A DNA stretch of 64,000 nt from Exiguobacterium acetylicum DSM 20416 (GCF_000702605.1 NZ_JNIR01000001.1:1850501-1914500); one strand, 5' to 3'; positions 55,074-64,000 are shown, numbered from the stretch's first letter. Notes: generated from the letters alone by a model not told the origin. Made by a program: numbers and translations.

Positions 55074-56159
55074 TCATTGAACGTTTAGTGCCGGAAAGGT
55101 AGTCGTCAAGTTTTCGATGAACGTATCGAATTCTTGGAAATCGAGTTGTTGGTTCGCATCAGACAACGCAAGTGCTGGGAACGGATGGACTTCGACCATG
55201 ACAGCGTCTGCTCCAATCGCGTATGCCGCTTTTGCTGTTGGCAAGAGTAAATCCTTACGTCCTGTCGAGTGCGTGACATCGACCATGACAGGGAGATGCG
55301 TTTCTTGCTTCAGAATCGGAACTGCTGAGATATCAAGCGTGTTCCGTGTTGCACGCTCGTACGTCCGGATACCACGCTCACACAAGATGACTTGATCGTT
55401 ACCACTTGCCATGATGTACTCAGCCGCGTACATGAATTCCTCGAGCGTTGCAGAAAGACCTCGTTTTAAAAGAACCGGTTTATTCGTACGACCGACTTCT
55501 TTGAGTAAATCGAAGTTTTGCATGTTGCGTGCGCCGACCTGGATGATGTCGACATATGGTAAAGCAGATTCAACGGCGCTCGGTGTCATGATTTCAGTGA
55601 TGACATGCAAACCGTGCGCGTCGGCTGCTTTTTTCAACATTTTTAGACCCTCGAGTCCTAGACCTTGGAAGTCGTAAGGCGATGTACGTGGTTTGTACGC
55701 TCCGCCTCGCATGAACTTCACGCCATGTTTCGCGAGCTGTTCCGCGACCTCAAATACTTGTTCTTCGCTCTCGACCGCACACGGTCCAGCGATCAATTGT
55801 TGCGAACCGTCTCCGATGACGGCATCTCCGATCCGGATGATCGTATTCGTCGGTTTTTGTTTCCGTGATACGAGTAATTTCCGAGTCCGATCTTCTCCTT
55901 GTAATTCGAGAGAAGCTTTGAAAATTTCTTTAAATACATGCTGAAGGCGTCCTGTTTCAAAAGGTCCATGGTTATTAGCGGCAATTGATTCGAGCATTTG
56001 ACGTTCTCGAACAGGGTCGTATCGATCTAGCCCTTGTGCTCGTTTGACTTTTCCGATTTCGACGGCAATTTGACCACGTCGGTTCATCAATTCCAATAAT
56101 TCTGCATTCACTAAATCGAGTTCATCACGTAATCTTTTTAATTCTGCATGTTGATCCAT
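55074..56159 (-). CDS. aroA: Bifunctional chorismate mutase / DAHP synthase
   Basis: A 361-residue enzyme that opens the shikimate pathway. The N-terminal AroQ chorismate mutase domain (about 1-90: [20 protein letters not shown]) serves as the feedback sensor in Bacillus. The C-terminal type I DAHP synthase contains [42 protein letters not shown] and [13 protein letters not shown]. It lies upstream of ccpA in the same order as in B. subtilis. Monocistronic. Confidence 0.96.
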   Translation of the reverse strand: MDQHAELKRLRDELDLVNAELLELMNRRGQIAVEIGKVKRAQGLDRYDPVRERQMLESIAANNHGPFETGRLQHVFKEIFKASLELQGEDRTRKLLVSRKQKPTNTIIRIGDAVIGDGSQQLIAGPCAVESEEQVFEVAEQLAKHGVKFMRGGAYKPRTSPYDFQGLGLEGLKMLKKAADAHGLHVITEIMTPSAVESALPYVDIIQVGARNMQNFDLLKEVGRTNKPVLLKRGLSATLEEFMYAAEYIMASGNDQVILCERGIRTYERATRNTLDISAVPILKQETHLPVMVDVTHSTGRKDLLLPTAKAAYAIGADAVMVEVHPFPALALSDANQQLDFQEFDTFIENLTTTFPALNVQ

Positions 56160-56320
56160 GTCCTACCACTCCCTAATCAGCATATAGCTCGTAATAGCAA
56201 CTAATTATAGCGAACTCTTTCCCTATTGTACATAAAGAAGCTGCATGATTTCTTAAAATATGAAAATAAATTACGTTTTTTCATATAATTTTTTTATGTT
56301 TTCTCTATAAGGAAACATAG

Positions 56321-56345
56321 AAAAAGAGCCCTCATGATGAGAGCT
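56321..56345 (-). terminator. Intrinsic terminator of ytxG-ytxH
   Basis: Minus-strand GAGCTCTCATCATGAGGGCTC hairpin (parts GAGCTCTCAT / ATGAGGGCTC) followed by TTTTTC. Confidence 0.85.
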
Positions 56346-56358
56346 CCTCATTTATTGA

Positions 56359-56895
56359 TTATTTCTTATGATTCACATCAGACTGCGGATCATTGTCTTC
56401 ATCTTGTTCGTCTGCTAACTGTTCACGTAACTCCGAAAGTTCAACGACCGTCTCCGTGTCGATTTCTTCTGCCACTGACGCCCCATCGACTTCGTCGCCA
56501 ATTTCACGTTCGATGTCACGTACGAGTTGTTCTGCTTCTGCGAGAGCAGCATCAATGCTTGCCTGATCCTTCTCAAAGCCCGCATATTGTGCCGCTTCTT
56601 GAACCGTTGGATTATTCTTTGCTTTTTCAATGACAGGTGCTGCTTTATCTTTTGCTAGTTGAATCCACTCACCTACGAGTGGTTCTGCTTTTTCGCGAAC
56701 GACTTGTGTCTGTTCCGTCAAACGTTGACGCGCAGGCGCTGTACGCTCATCGATCATGTCGCGCATCTCGCGGCCTGATTTCGGGCTAGAAAGGAGAGCT
56801 GCCGCAGCACCGATCAATCCACCAACGATGATTCCGGCAAGGAAGCCTCCTCCTTTAGAAGAATCTTGTGCTTGATATGGGTGTTGTTTCGTCAT
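56359..56895 (-). CDS. ytxH: YtxH family general stress protein
   Basis: A 178-residue protein. A single N-terminal hydrophobic glycine-rich helix (GGFLAGIIVGGLIGAAAALL) followed by SSPKSGREMRD defines the YtxH domain; the rest is a charged, acidic helical region. In B. subtilis ytxGHJ belong to the SigB/SigH stress regulon; I did not identify such a promoter here. ATG overlaps the ytxG stop (ATGA 56892-56895). Confidence 0.9.
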   Translation of the reverse strand: MTKQHPYQAQDSSKGGGFLAGIIVGGLIGAAAALLSSPKSGREMRDMIDERTAPARQRLTEQTQVVREKAEPLVGEWIQLAKDKAAPVIEKAKNNPTVQEAAQYAGFEKDQASIDAALAEAEQLVRDIEREIGDEVDGASVAEEIDTETVVELSELREQLADEQDEDNDPQSDVNHKK

Positions 56896-57461
56896 GATTT
56901 ACGATCTCCCTTCAACTCATCTGGAATGCTTTCGACGTCTGGTACAGATACGACTTCCGGTGTGACCGGCGCCTCTGCCTTTTTCCGGAATCGACGACGT
57001 GGCTTTTTCTCAACCGTCGTCGTTGCCGTCGAATGATTTTGAACCGTAGTTTCTGCCGGTTTATTTTTCTTAAATAACTCTACAGCGACTGAGCCCCAAC
57101 GGACTGCTTGCGCAATCTGTTCTTTATTCGTATCCGCCGCACCAGCAACCGTATCGGATACTGTTCGGACAGAATCTGTCACTTTGTTTAAAGACGTACC
57201 GAGTTCTTCGATCGAGTTTGCGACAGGTGCAAGCAATTCTGTTTTTTCTTCAATCGTATCTACCAGACGATTCGTCTTATGTAACAACGCTGTCGTCTCC
57301 ATCATGATACCGTCTAATTGACGTTCAAGTCCTGCTGTCGTGTTGGCTACATTGTTGAGCGTCTTACTCGCAGCACCTAATACACGGGCAAGGAAAATGA
57401 CGAGCACTACGAATGCGATCGCAGCGACTAATCCGGCGATTCCGCCTAATGTGATTTCCAT
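56892..57461 (-). CDS. ytxG: YtxG, DUF948 family protein
   Basis: A 189-residue protein with one N-terminal membrane helix (ITLGGIAGLVAAIAFVVLVIF), then a coiled-coil DUF948 domain rich in Thr/Asn/Val (TLNNVANTTAGLERQLDGI, LGTSLNKVTDSVRTVSDTV) and a basic C-terminal tail (KKPRRRFRKKAEAP). The domain resembles methyl-accepting coiled coils. ATG at 57461 is preferred because the membrane segment starts there and GGAGG lies just before it. Coupled to ytxH. Function unknown beyond stress association. Confidence 0.9.
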   Translation of the reverse strand: MEITLGGIAGLVAAIAFVVLVIFLARVLGAASKTLNNVANTTAGLERQLDGIMMETTALLHKTNRLVDTIEEKTELLAPVANSIEELGTSLNKVTDSVRTVSDTVAGAADTNKEQIAQAVRWGSVAVELFKKNKPAETTVQNHSTATTTVEKKPRRRFRKKAEAPVTPEVVSVPDVESIPDELKGDRKS

Positions 57462-57600
57462 GGTTCTTGCCTCCAATTTTTTTGCATAGTCTTTTATTGT
57501 TAGTTCGACGTGCAGCAAGTCGTTCCTGCTACTCCAAATGGTTTATTTCCGTTACAATGATAATTGAAACCTATATCATCCATTTCGAGGGGGAAATTTC

Positions 57601-58713
57601 ATGCGTGACCCACGTCTTACTCAACTGGCAACGAATCTCATTAACTATTCGGTTGCCCTTGAACCTGGTGAAAAAGTATTGATTGAAAACTTCGGCATCG
57701 AACGCGAACTGGTCGAGGCACTCGTTGAAGCTGCCTACGCGGCTGGCGGTCATCCGTTCGTCTTACTTAAGGATAATCGTATCCTACGAAAATTATACCG
57801 AAATGCTTCAGAAGAGCAACTCCAATTGATGGCAGACATTGAACGCAAGCAGATGCAAGCGATGGACGCATACATCGGACTACGTGCTGGTGATAACATC
57901 AATGAATTATCAGATGTGCCGGCTGAACAAATGAAACTGTACGGTCAAACGATCGGTAAGATGCACACACAAGATCGTGTCAAAGGAACGAAATGGGTCG
58001 TCCTTCGTTTCCCAACTGCATCGATGGCACAACTTGCCAACCAATCGACAGAAGCATTCGAAGACTTCTACTTTGATGTCTGTACGCTTGATTATGAAAA
58101 AATGGGCCAAGCGATGGAACCACTCGTCGACTTGATGAACCGGACGGATCGCGTTCGCCTCGTCGGACCAGGAACGGATCTAACGTTTTCGATCAAAGAC
58201 ATCCCAGCCATCAAATGCGCTGGAAACGCCAACATTCCAGACGGCGAAGTCTTTACGGCACCGGTCAAGGATTCGGTCAACGGTGTCATCTCATATAACA
58301 CACCATCTCCGTATCAAGGGTTCACCTTTGAAAACGTCAAACTGACGTTCAAAGACGGTAAAATCGTAGAAGCGACGGCAAACGATACAGATCGAATCAA
58401 CCAAGTCTTCGATACAGATGCTGGTTCTCGTTTCGTCGGCGAATTCGCGATCGGTGTCAATCCATTCATCCAGCATCCGATGAAAGATATCTTGTTTGAT
58501 GAAAAGATCGATGGCAGCTTCCACTTCACACCAGGTCAAGCTTACGAAGAAGCCTACAACGGTAATGACTCATCCGTTCACTGGGATCTCGTTAACATCC
58601 AACGTCCTGATTACGGTGGTGGAGAAATCTGGTTCGACGACGTATTGATCCGCAAAGACGGTCGTTTCGTCCTTCCAGAACTCGAAGTCCTCAATCCTGA
58701 AAACTTGAAATAA
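57601..58713 (+). CDS. ampS: M29 family thermophilic aminopeptidase (AmpS/PepS)
   Basis: A 370-residue metallo-aminopeptidase. The N-terminal domain contains EPGEKVLIENFGIERELVEAL; the catalytic C-domain has NIPDGEVFTAPVKDSVNG (metal Glu), VGEFAIGVNPF and the His/Asp ligands of SVHWDLVNIQRP. It releases N-terminal residues of peptides in the cytoplasm. GAGGGGG precedes the ATG. It sits alone on the plus strand between minus-strand ytxG and dps; a TTGAAA-like -35 region is in the 140-base gap. Confidence 0.94.
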   Translation: MRDPRLTQLATNLINYSVALEPGEKVLIENFGIERELVEALVEAAYAAGGHPFVLLKDNRILRKLYRNASEEQLQLMADIERKQMQAMDAYIGLRAGDNINELSDVPAEQMKLYGQTIGKMHTQDRVKGTKWVVLRFPTASMAQLANQSTEAFEDFYFDVCTLDYEKMGQAMEPLVDLMNRTDRVRLVGPGTDLTFSIKDIPAIKCAGNANIPDGEVFTAPVKDSVNGVISYNTPSPYQGFTFENVKLTFKDGKIVEATANDTDRINQVFDTDAGSRFVGEFAIGVNPFIQHPMKDILFDEKIDGSFHFTPGQAYEEAYNGNDSSVHWDLVNIQRPDYGGGEIWFDDVLIRKDGRFVLPELEVLNPENLK

Positions 58714-58714
58714 G

Positions 58715-58762
58715 AAAAAGCGGATGGCTGATCCTTTACAGGACCGGGTCATCCGTTTTCTT
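58715..58762. terminator. Bidirectional terminator between ampS and dps
   Basis: AAAAAGCGGATGG ... CATCCGTTTTCTTT imperfect stem with GATCC/GGACC inner pairing, between convergent genes. Confidence 0.75.
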
Positions 58763-58766
58763 TAAC

Positions 58767-59207
58767 TTATTTTTTCAATGTCGCACGAAGCATCCAAATT
58801 TGTTTTTCGATTTCCTTCGCTTGACCAAGCAGATCATCTTCAACCGTCACGTCTTGTGCCTCAAGATGTTCAATCGCATCGAGCATCTCTTTTCGGACTT
58901 GTTGGAAGTCTTTGATGACAGAATCAATCATTTCATCTGCCGATAACCCCGATTTCGCTTCTTCAAGCGTCGTTTGCTCTAAATACTCTTTCAGTGTCGC
59001 AGAAGGTGTTCCGTTATTCATTAGGAGACGTTCCGCAACGACATCATATTGTTCAGACACCCATGTATACAGTTCTTCGAGCTTCTCGTGAAGTGTTAAG
59101 AAATCTGGTCCTTTAATGTACCAATGATAATTGTGGAGTTTAACGAACAGTACTCCATAGTTTGCTACCTGTTGATTTAAAGCTGATTTTGCATGATTAC
59201 TAATCAT
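58767..59207 (-). CDS. dps: Dps family DNA-protecting/ferritin-like protein
   Basis: A 146-residue mini-ferritin. Ferroxidase residues lie in KLHNYHWYIKGPDFLTLHEKLEELY (seen in parts HNYHWYIKG and LTLHEKLEELY) with the DVVAERLL helix after it. It stores iron using peroxide and may shield DNA. AAGGGGA upstream. Monocistronic; a PerR box was looked for and not clearly found in the short upstream gap. Confidence 0.94.
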   Translation of the reverse strand: MISNHAKSALNQQVANYGVLFVKLHNYHWYIKGPDFLTLHEKLEELYTWVSEQYDVVAERLLMNNGTPSATLKEYLEQTTLEEAKSGLSADEMIDSVIKDFQQVRKEMLDAIEHLEAQDVTVEDDLLGQAKEIEKQIWMLRATLKK

Positions 59208-59299
59208 CTGACATTCCCCTTTCCTGATTTCAAATGACGTCCTACTTCATCTTTATCCTTAAATAACAAAGGATAAACATCATTTTCAGGAAGAGTCAT

Positions 59300-59815
59300 T
59301 CAACGAGGGCGTTTTAGACCTTTCAACATGTAGCCACCTTTAAAGTCAACGGAATCAAAGGCAACGAGGAAGGCCTTTGGCTCGTATTCCTCAACGAGAT
59401 TACGTAACACTTTCATACGTGTTCGGGCTGCAAGAACATCTAACCGGTAACGGACACCGTCGCGTCCTTGTCCTTGATAATGTGTCACACCAAATCCATT
59501 ATCACGAATGACTTGAATCAGTTCCGCTGGAAATTCTTGCGTATGCACTTGAATCATATTGTAACCGATGGCGAGTTTTCGTTCGACATATCCACCGACG
59601 AGTATTCCTAGACCAAATCCGAGCGCATAAACGACCATACCGAGTGTCGTTAAGTCTTGGAACACGATTCCTAGTGCAAAAATGTAAATTAATGTTTCAA
59701 CCGTTCCAAATAATCCGGCGATGACCGTCCGCCCTTTGACGAGCATGATCGTCCGTAATGTCAATACAGGAACGTAAATCAACTGGAGCAATAAGATGAG
59801 TAAAATCTGTCCCAT
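59300..59815 (-). CDS. UPF0316/DUF2179 family membrane protein (YebE-like)
   Basis: A 171-residue protein with two or three N-terminal membrane helices (ILLILLLQLIYVPVLTL, TVIAGLFGTVETLIYIFALGI, LGMVVYALGFGLGILVGGYV) and a C-terminal DUF2179 domain (about 95-165: VIRDNGFGVTHYQGQGRDG). DUF2179 often binds cyclic nucleotides or acts with transporters. Start MGQILLILLL at 59815 follows GAAAGGA. Function unknown. Confidence 0.85.
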   Translation of the reverse strand: MGQILLILLLQLIYVPVLTLRTIMLVKGRTVIAGLFGTVETLIYIFALGIVFQDLTTLGMVVYALGFGLGILVGGYVERKLAIGYNMIQVHTQEFPAELIQVIRDNGFGVTHYQGQGRDGVRYRLDVLAARTRMKVLRNLVEEYEPKAFLVAFDSVDFKGGYMLKGLKRPR

Positions 59816-59944
59816 GGTGTCTTTCCTTTCTGTTAATAACTTCAACACATACACACTATTTCAAACTTTATTTCAAGATGCAATCCTATTTTAGATTTTC
59901 CTCATCGGTTTTTTGAAATTATTATCATAATTCAAAATTACGAC

Positions 59945-59979
59945 AAAAAAAGTGCCACTCCAGTCGAGTGACACTTTTT
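59945..59979 (-). terminator. Intrinsic terminator of murC
   Basis: Minus-strand AAAAGTGTCACTCGACTGGAGTGGCAC stem (parts AGTGTCACTC / GAGTGGCACT) followed by seven T. Confidence 0.9.
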
Positions 59980-59989
59980 GATCGGTTAT

Positions 59990-61285
59990 TTATTTTACAC
60001 TTTGGTATTGGTGCTGGTACGTTTGGATATCGCCTGCTCCCATGAACAGAAGCACAGCATTTTCATGCTGACGTAGGACAGAAACGTTGTCGCGTGTCAG
60101 AATAGAAGCTTGCGGAATCTTCTCTTGTAAATCTTCGACGCGAACTTGCCCTTCCTGCTCACGTGCCGATCCAAAGATTTCGCATAGATATGTCGCATCT
60201 GCTTCACGTAAAGAAGTCGCGAAATCATCCATGAATGATTTTAAGCGTGTGTACGTATGCGGTTGGAAAATCGCAATGACTTCACGGTCCGGATATTTCT
60301 TTCGTGCCGACTCAATCGTTGCGCTGATTTCCTTCGGATGGTGCGCGTAATCATCTACTAGGATTTGTGTGCCGAATTCCGACTCACTAAAGCGGCGTTT
60401 CACACCACCAAATGTAGCTAAACGTTCAGCAACGTCGTCTTTGCTCAATCCTTCGTACTGACAGATCGCAATGACAGAAAGTGCATTCAAGACATGATGA
60501 CGACCGAATCCTGGAATGAGGAACGTGCCGTAGAAATCATCACGTAAATAGACATCAAATGATGTACCGTCTGGCGTTGACGTCGCGTTTTCTGCGCGGA
60601 AATCATTGTTTTCTCCAAATCCATAATAGAGAACAGGTACATTCGCTTGAATGTTTTGAAGATGCTCATCATCTCCACAAGCAACGATCGCTTGCTTAAC
60701 CTGCATCGCCATCTCTTGGAATGCCGAAACGACGTCATCGATTCCTGTGAAATAATCCGAATGATCGAAGTCGATATTCGTCATGATAGCGTAGTCCGGC
60801 TTGTAATATAAGAAGTGACGTTTGTATTCACATGCCTCGAAGACAAATGCCTTCGCATCCTCTACACCTGCTCCTGTACCGTCTCCGATCAAGAAAGCCG
60901 TTGGTGTGATTCCACTTAAGACGTGTGAAAGCAAACCTGTCGTCGACGTTTTTCCGTGTGAGCCTGTAATGGCGACTGAACGATATTCATTTGCTAAGTG
61001 TCCTAAGAAATCGTAATAATGATGGATGGTTAAACCAAGTTCATTTGTCCGTGCGATTTCTGGATGATCATCCCCAAAGGCATTCCCTTGGATGATGACG
61101 TAGTCTTCTTTGATGTTATCCGCATTGAACGGGAAAAATGGAATTCCCTTAGCTCGTAACGCGTCTTCAGTAAAAATGTGCTTTTCGATGTCTGAACCTT
61201 GTACCTCATGATTCATCTCATGTAGTACTTGGGCGAGCGCACTCATCCCCGTTCCTTTGATTCCAACAAAATGATACTTTGTCAT
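59990..61285 (-). CDS. murC: UDP-N-acetylmuramate-L-alanine ligase
   Basis: A 431-residue Mur ligase adding L-Ala to UDP-MurNAc, the first stem-peptide step. [17 protein letters not shown] opens the UDP-binding domain; [16 protein letters not shown] is the ATP loop; [15 protein letters not shown] marks domain 3. Start MTKYHFVG at 61285 with GGAGGGC upstream. It is the last gene of ytpP-ytpQ-ytpR-(sftA-like)-murC. Confidence 0.97.
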   Translation of the reverse strand: MTKYHFVGIKGTGMSALAQVLHEMNHEVQGSDIEKHIFTEDALRAKGIPFFPFNADNIKEDYVIIQGNAFGDDHPEIARTNELGLTIHHYYDFLGHLANEYRSVAITGSHGKTSTTGLLSHVLSGITPTAFLIGDGTGAGVEDAKAFVFEACEYKRHFLYYKPDYAIMTNIDFDHSDYFTGIDDVVSAFQEMAMQVKQAIVACGDDEHLQNIQANVPVLYYGFGENNDFRAENATSTPDGTSFDVYLRDDFYGTFLIPGFGRHHVLNALSVIAICQYEGLSKDDVAERLATFGGVKRRFSESEFGTQILVDDYAHHPKEISATIESARKKYPDREVIAIFQPHTYTRLKSFMDDFATSLREADATYLCEIFGSAREQEGQVRVEDLQEKIPQASILTRDNVSVLRQHENAVLLFMGAGDIQTYQHQYQSVK

Positions 61286-61363
61286 ATAAAAGCCCTCCAA
61301 TTCACGTTCCGGTCCGTACCATCGGGCTCGGGTACAAAACCTGTACCATTATAGCAAACCGAT

Positions 61364-62296
61364 TTATTTTTTACCATGTAAATTATTTTGCTCGCGACGT
61401 GCTCGATACATCGCCATCAAGTCTTTCGTTGTCATGACGACGTTGACAGGCGGTCCGACCGGTTTTTTCACTTCCGACTGAACAGGTTTATCCACCTCGG
61501 TAACAGATGAATCTTGATCTACTTCAATAGCAGATGTATCAAGAATCGGTTCGAAGCTCTCCAATTGTTGCTCAGCTTCTTTTTCATCAGCAGACGCTTC
61601 ATTTGATGCCTCTGTCGTAATAGCTGATTGTTCCATCGTCTCACTGTTGGAAGATGTTTCAGTTACGTCCGTTTCTTCTACTTCCGTTACGGTCGGTACT
61701 TCTTCTCTCACGAGTTCTTCACTTTTGTGAGGTTCCGGTACGAGTAATTCGACGTCCGTCACCGGTACAAGACCAGCATCTGCTTCCGCTTCGTCTAATA
61801 CGACTTCTTTCGGAACAGTTGAGTGTTCCACGGTCTCACTGTTGGAAGAGGTTTCAATTACGTCCGTTTCTTCTACTTCCGTTACGGTCGGTACTTCTTC
61901 TCTCACGAGTTCTTCACTTGTGTGAGGTTCCGGTACGAGCAATTCGACGTCCGTCACCGGTACAAGACCAGCATCTGCTTCCGCTTCGTCTACTACGACT
62001 TCTGGCGCGATCAGTTCTTGATCCGTCAAAGCAACCTCATCGGTATTTCCCTCTTCCACTGTTTCCGAAACCTGCTCACTCGTTTCCGTTTCTTCCGTAG
62101 CTTTTACGGTTTCCGATGCAGATTGCTTCGGACGTTGGAATCCATAAATCGGTGAAGGAACATCCGTTAAAACGAAGCGATCTTCACGCTCCTCTTTTTT
62201 CGGACGTTCTACCGGCTTTGTCTCACGTTCCCCTGCAAGCTCTCGACGAATCCGGGCAGCCTGCTCTTTTAGTGACTGTTCATAACGATTACTCAT
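61364..62296 (-). CDS. Acidic repeat-containing protein in the sftA position, lacking an FtsK motor
   Basis: A 310-residue, very acidic protein (Glu/Val/Thr-rich), soluble and probably disordered. The N-terminus has a basic helix (YEQSLKEQAARIRRELAGE) and TDVPSPIYGFQRP. The centre holds two near-identical 65-residue units (DEAEADAGLVPVTDVELL..., with EEVPTVTEVEETDV). The C-terminus is PPVNVVMTTKDLMAMYRARREQ. In Bacillus this slot holds the DNA translocase SftA. From memory the SftA N-terminus carries similar PSPIYGF and NVxM..D motifs just before its motor, which is absent here: only 78 bases separate the stop from murC. It could be a reduced SftA or an unrelated protein. Confidence 0.6.
   Translation of the reverse strand: MSNRYEQSLKEQAARIRRELAGERETKPVERPKKEEREDRFVLTDVPSPIYGFQRPKQSASETVKATEETETSEQVSETVEEGNTDEVALTDQELIAPEVVVDEAEADAGLVPVTDVELLVPEPHTSEELVREEVPTVTEVEETDVIETSSNSETVEHSTVPKEVVLDEAEADAGLVPVTDVELLVPEPHKSEELVREEVPTVTEVEETDVTETSSNSETMEQSAITTEASNEASADEKEAEQQLESFEPILDTSAIEVDQDSSVTEVDKPVQSEVKKPVGPPVNVVMTTKDLMAMYRARREQNNLHGKK
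61638..62004. repeat. Tandem direct repeat, 195-base period, two copies
   Basis: About 172 bases starting GTCTCACTGTTGGAAG at 61638 recur at 61833 with roughly five differences. The period (195) is a multiple of three, so the duplication keeps the frame and doubles a 65-residue unit of the acidic protein. Confidence 0.9.
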
Positions 62297-62333
62297 ACGT
62301 TCACCCCTCCATCTTGTTAAAAAATCGGTCGAA

Positions 62334-62942
62334 TCATCGACCGATTGAGAATGCTTCCCCTACTGCTTTTGTATCATCGAGTACAAGAATCCCTTTTTCT
62401 TGTGGTGCATCGACAAGCCCGAGCTCACGCGCTGAGCAGAGCATACCGCTTGATGGTACGCCGCGTAACGCCGAAGGACGGATGATTAACCCAGACGGCA
62501 TGACCGCTCCTGGTTTAGCAACGACTACTTTTTGACCCGCCGCTACATTCGGTGCTCCACAAACGATTTGTAAAGTTCCGTTATCTACTTCTACCTGACA
62601 GACCGATAATTTATCAGCATCCGGATGCTTCTCGCAAGAAGCAACGAACCCAACAACGAATTTCGGAGAATAATCCACTTGTTCGAGTGACAATTTGATA
62701 TCTCGACTCGCCAGTTCCTTTTGGATGCGTGTTGCCAATTCTTCCGTCAATTCAACCGGTCCTTGTGTCTCGATCGTAAATGTAGTCGAAGCATCAAACA
62801 GGTTGTAACCGACGACACGATCACCATGCTTGATAATTGCTACGTCTCCTTCACGAGTCGCTGTCACTTCCGCACGTGGTGCGTCTTCCAAAATAATCAT
62901 TAAGACGTCGCCGACGCCCTCTTTATTATAAAACACATTCAT
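62334..62942 (-). CDS. ytpR: YtpR, tRNA-binding-domain protein
   Basis: A 202-residue protein with a DUF4479 N-terminal part ([20 protein letters not shown]) and a C-terminal EMAP/Tyr-tRNA-synthetase-like OB fold ([40 protein letters not shown]), like the N-terminus of PheT. It is a free-standing tRNA-binding module of unknown role. The gene order ytpQ-ytpR matches Bacillus. Confidence 0.94.
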   Translation of the reverse strand: MNVFYNKEGVGDVLMIILEDAPRAEVTATREGDVAIIKHGDRVVGYNLFDASTTFTIETQGPVELTEELATRIQKELASRDIKLSLEQVDYSPKFVVGFVASCEKHPDADKLSVCQVEVDNGTLQIVCGAPNVAAGQKVVVAKPGAVMPSGLIIRPSALRGVPSSGMLCSARELGLVDAPQEKGILVLDDTKAVGEAFSIGR

Positions 62943-62995
62943 TCAATCCATGACTCCCTTCCGTCTTTCTCACAATGCCTATTGTATCAGATTCT

Positions 62996-63793
62996 TCACT
63001 CTTTCGGCTGCTTGTTTTTCGCAAGGACGAAGACCGGTTCTAGATTGCCATCTTCATATAAGAATGGTAATGCCGTGACCGGGACACGACCGTTCGAGAA
63101 GAAGTCAAACATCAGTTGCTGTAAGACATCATATCCGGCATCATTCCGAATATCAGCGAAAATCAGGACATCCTGATGCGGAATCCCGACAGCGAATTCT
63201 CCTTCGATTTGCGCCGCATAATCGGCTAATAACGTCTTGTTCAAAACACGACTCGCCTCGTATCCGTCACCGAGACTCAAGAAATAAAAGATATTCCCTG
63301 CGACTTCGTCTTGTTTGAATGGCGCATCAAGCGATTTCACATTAAAACGCGCTGCTTCTGATAACTGTTCAGCTGTCCACTCTGCAGATGCCAGTAACTC
63401 CTCATCAATCAAACGATACGTCGCTCCTAAATCGAGTGCGTACATGATTTTCGTCTCGCCCGTATGTGGTGTACTGACGAGCGTCTTTCCTTCTTTTGTC
63501 GTATCGGCAAACGATTTAGCGCGAATGACGGGAAAGATTTTTTGTTCTTGTCCAACGAGTGAGATTTGATCCGTTTGTCCGAGTACAGCACGGATATATT
63601 CGATCGTCTCTTCGACCGCGATGACACCTCTTCGTTTTGCTTTTGCGACAAGCGGATTCAATCCGACATCAACGCCTGATTTATCGTGCTTTCGCTCAAT
63701 TCGTAATACAGACTTTTCACGATCGAAATACGTCGTGTACCCTTCTTCTTCAAATGTTTGTGTCATCATTCTTCGGATTTGTTGTAGTTCCAT
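62996..63793 (-). CDS. ytpQ: YtpQ, DUF1444/UPF0354 family protein
   Basis: A 265-residue cytosolic protein with the DUF1444 pattern: LRIERKHDKSGVDVGLNPLVAKA, FPVIRAKSF, and C-terminal LIFADIRNDAGYDVLQQL, FDFFSNGRVPVTALPFLY. Function unknown; always near ytpP and ytpR. AAAGGATG precedes the ATG. A terminator separates it from ytpP, so read-through or a local promoter is needed. Confidence 0.93.
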   Translation of the reverse strand: MELQQIRRMMTQTFEEEGYTTYFDREKSVLRIERKHDKSGVDVGLNPLVAKAKRRGVIAVEETIEYIRAVLGQTDQISLVGQEQKIFPVIRAKSFADTTKEGKTLVSTPHTGETKIMYALDLGATYRLIDEELLASAEWTAEQLSEAARFNVKSLDAPFKQDEVAGNIFYFLSLGDGYEASRVLNKTLLADYAAQIEGEFAVGIPHQDVLIFADIRNDAGYDVLQQLMFDFFSNGRVPVTALPFLYEDGNLEPVFVLAKNKQPKE

Positions 63794-63817
63794 TCGAATT
63801 CATCCTTTCTATCATGA

Positions 63818-63847
63818 AAAAAAAGCGAGTCAGCGCTCGCTTTTTTC
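63818..63847 (-). terminator. Intrinsic terminator of ytpP
   Basis: AAGCGAGCGCTGACTCGCTT hairpin on the minus strand with a run of eight T, between ytpP and ytpQ. Confidence 0.88.
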
Positions 63848-64000
63848 TTAAACCGTCTCTAAAAATGCTGTCACCTGTTCTGGTGTTTTCCGCTCTTTCC
63901 CAACATAACGCCCTGTCTCTTCACCATCGCGGAACGCAACAAAACTTGGAATTCCGAAGATGTCCATTTCCTGGGCAATTTCAATATGATCGTCACGATC
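63848..64000 (-). CDS. ytpP: YtpP, thioredoxin-like protein, C-terminal fragment (cut by window edge)
   Basis: Fifty C-terminal residues, DRDDHIEIAQEMDIFGIP onward, including the cis-proline segment FGIPSFVAFRDGEETGRYVG of the thioredoxin fold and a final helix TPEQVTAFLETV. The redox CxxC site would lie outside the window. Too short for automated start-to-stop calls but clearly coding, and expected upstream of ytpQ. Confidence 0.88.
   Translation of the reverse strand, partial: DRDDHIEIAQEMDIFGIPSFVAFRDGEETGRYVGKERKTPEQVTAFLETV

Noticed and set aside
61654-62155. Antisense frames with Leu/Arg/Phe-rich repeats over the acidic protein
   Set aside because: Shadows of the duplicated Glu/Val/Thr-rich unit; no ribosome site.

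Overview
The window is a 64-kb chromosomal segment of a low-to-moderate-GC Bacillota. Gene order follows the Bacillus subtilis thrS-dnaI-dnaB to ytpP-ytpQ-ytpR-murC-ytxGH-aroA-ccpA-acu-acsA-tyrS-rpsD-ezrA region almost step by step. Several B. subtilis neighbours are absent (for example ytvI and the malic enzyme ytsJ) and some unexpected genes are inserted. From gene order and protein character I infer an Exiguobacterium-like organism, but I could not run a search. There is no phage, IS element or CRISPR array. This is core chromosome, and the interest lies in regulation and in several damaged or reduced genes.

Layout. 1-3.7 kb (minus): start of thrS behind a T-box leader, then replication initiation genes dnaI-dnaB and nrdR. 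3.7-9.6 kb (minus): speD with a structured leader, gapB with a cre site, coaE-mutM-polA. 9.8-12.3 kb: phoPR. 12.5-14.5 kb: yuiD, a zinc alcohol dehydrogenase, and a small CxxC-20-CxxC gene interrupted by an in-frame TGA. 14.6-18 kb: citZ-icd-mdh (TCA). 18.2-24 kb: a GntR regulator heading accD-accA-pfkA-pyk-ytwI. 24-28.6 kb: dnaE, a small unknown gene, nrnA. 28.7-33.7 kb: ytpI, ytoI, an M24 peptidase, ytkK, a universal stress protein and a secreted 3D-domain protein. 33.9-40.2 kb: ackA-ytxK, tpx, nadK2, a MerR/TipAS regulator and an amidohydrolase. 40.3-48.6 kb: ezrA (frameshifted), ytsP, rpsD with its leader, bioY with a BirA operator, an intergenic repeat, tyrS with a T-box, and a class A PBP whose Lys/Ala-rich tail is frameshifted. 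48.7-55 kb: acsA divergent from acuABC, a lipoprotein, ccpA. 55-64 kb (mostly minus): aroA, ytxGH, a plus-strand M29 peptidase, dps, a UPF0316 membrane protein, murC, a repeat-containing acidic protein in the sftA slot that lacks the FtsK motor, ytpR, ytpQ and the end of ytpP.

How it fits together. The segment gathers carbon-flux genes (gapB, citZ, icd, mdh, pfkA, pyk, ackA, acsA-acuABC) together with their global regulator CcpA. Cre-like sites lie in front of gapB, citZ, acuA and ccpA. RNA-level control is prominent: two T-boxes, an S4-type leader, the speD leader and possibly a citZ leader.

Most unusual points: (1) ezrA and the class A PBP gene each carry one extra A in an in-frame A7 run, while other A7 runs in the window are in frame; (2) the TGA-interrupted CxxC-20-CxxC gene; (3) a motor-less SftA-like N-terminus with a 195-bp tandem duplication; (4) a GntR-palindrome-controlled carboxyltransferase/glycolysis operon; (5) an unassigned structured leader on speD.
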